From contig JAESTY010000238.1 of the NCBI GenBank assembly GCA_016763355.1, forward strand, positions 1 through 5,318: DNA of 5,318 bases. The letters run 5' to 3'. A program made the position numbers and the translations under genes. This document shows positions 5,213-5,318 of the stretch, piece after piece; position 1 is the stretch's first letter, and each line of letters opens with the position of its first letter. The stretch comes from Immundisolibacteraceae bacterium (GTDB lineage: Bacteria; Pseudomonadota; Gammaproteobacteria; Immundisolibacterales; Immundisolibacteraceae). The notes under the pieces were generated by a model. That model did not search any database. It was not told where the DNA came from and saw only the letters and a program-made list of their open reading frames with translations.

Positions 5213-5318
5213 CCCCTTTCTTTTCGGTATGCAAGCGACGTGTTCCAGCTGGTGGTTTCCATTGACGACGAGGCGGTTTTAATCTGAAATTACCCCCACC
5301 ACAAGACATAGGCTTGTC
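5196..5318 (-). CDS. Possible C-terminal fragment of an unrecognised protein running off the right edge
   Basis: The minus strand is open from the window edge for 40 codons to a TAA at 5196-5198. The visible peptide contains CGGGNFRLKPPRRQWKPPAG and ends with EKKGGQILT. It is rich in Arg, Lys, Pro and Gly and I do not recognise a domain. The stop codon lies inside the TTAACATGTTAA palindrome. The fragment may be the tail of a mobile-element gene, or simply an open frame in repeat DNA. A plus-strand frame ending TGA at 5285-5287 is also open over this stretch, so coding is not established. Confidence 0.2.
   Translation of the reverse strand, partial: DKPMSCGGGNFRLKPPRRQWKPPAGTRRLHTEKKGGQILT

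Noticed and set aside
5226..5287. Plus-strand open frame ending at 5285-5287
   Set aside because: It is short, has no recognisable motif and runs through the hairpin block on its upstream side; the minus-strand frame is at least equally open.

Overview
The window looks like chromosomal DNA from a gammaproteobacterium, probably a marine or aquatic one. The reasons are the gene families (TrhO-type tRNA hydroxylase, VF530-type DNA-binding protein, KirBac channel, group II truncated globin), the roughly balanced base composition and the tight minus-strand gene packing. This placement rests on recognising families by eye, not on a search. All six supported genes, and one doubtful fragment at the right edge, are read from the minus strand. 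Gene order in transcription direction therefore runs from high to low coordinates.

From the right: 5167-5212 holds three inverted repeats in a row next to an open frame that runs off the edge, which looks like the end of a repeat or mobile element. Next is a VF530-domain DNA-binding protein with a long charged tail (4479-5036). A perfect -10 box embedded in a 7-bp inverted repeat lies upstream of it, and a possible intrinsic terminator lies about 100 bp downstream. A KirBac-type inward-rectifier potassium channel (3289-4227) has its own extended -10 promoter and a strong ribosome-binding site.

The centre is a compact three-gene operon. It encodes a fumarylacetoacetate hydrolase (FAH) family enzyme (2217-3107), a Rieske non-haem iron oxygenase alpha subunit (975-2207) and a group II truncated haemoglobin (543-959), with only 9 and 15 bp between genes. 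The natural reading is a small catabolic unit: the oxygenase hydroxylates or demethylates an aromatic or related compound, the FAH-fold enzyme acts on a later keto-acid type intermediate, and the globin handles O2 or NO for the oxygenase. The substrate cannot be read from the sequence. No electron-transfer reductase, ring-cleavage enzyme, transporter or regulator is present in the window.

At the left edge is the N-terminal part of trhO, an O2-dependent tRNA wobble-uridine hydroxylase, cut by the window border. No RNA genes or CRISPR arrays were seen, and no complete insertion sequence. The most noteworthy item is the FAH-Rieske-globin operon, in which a globin is apparently co-transcribed with an oxygenase.
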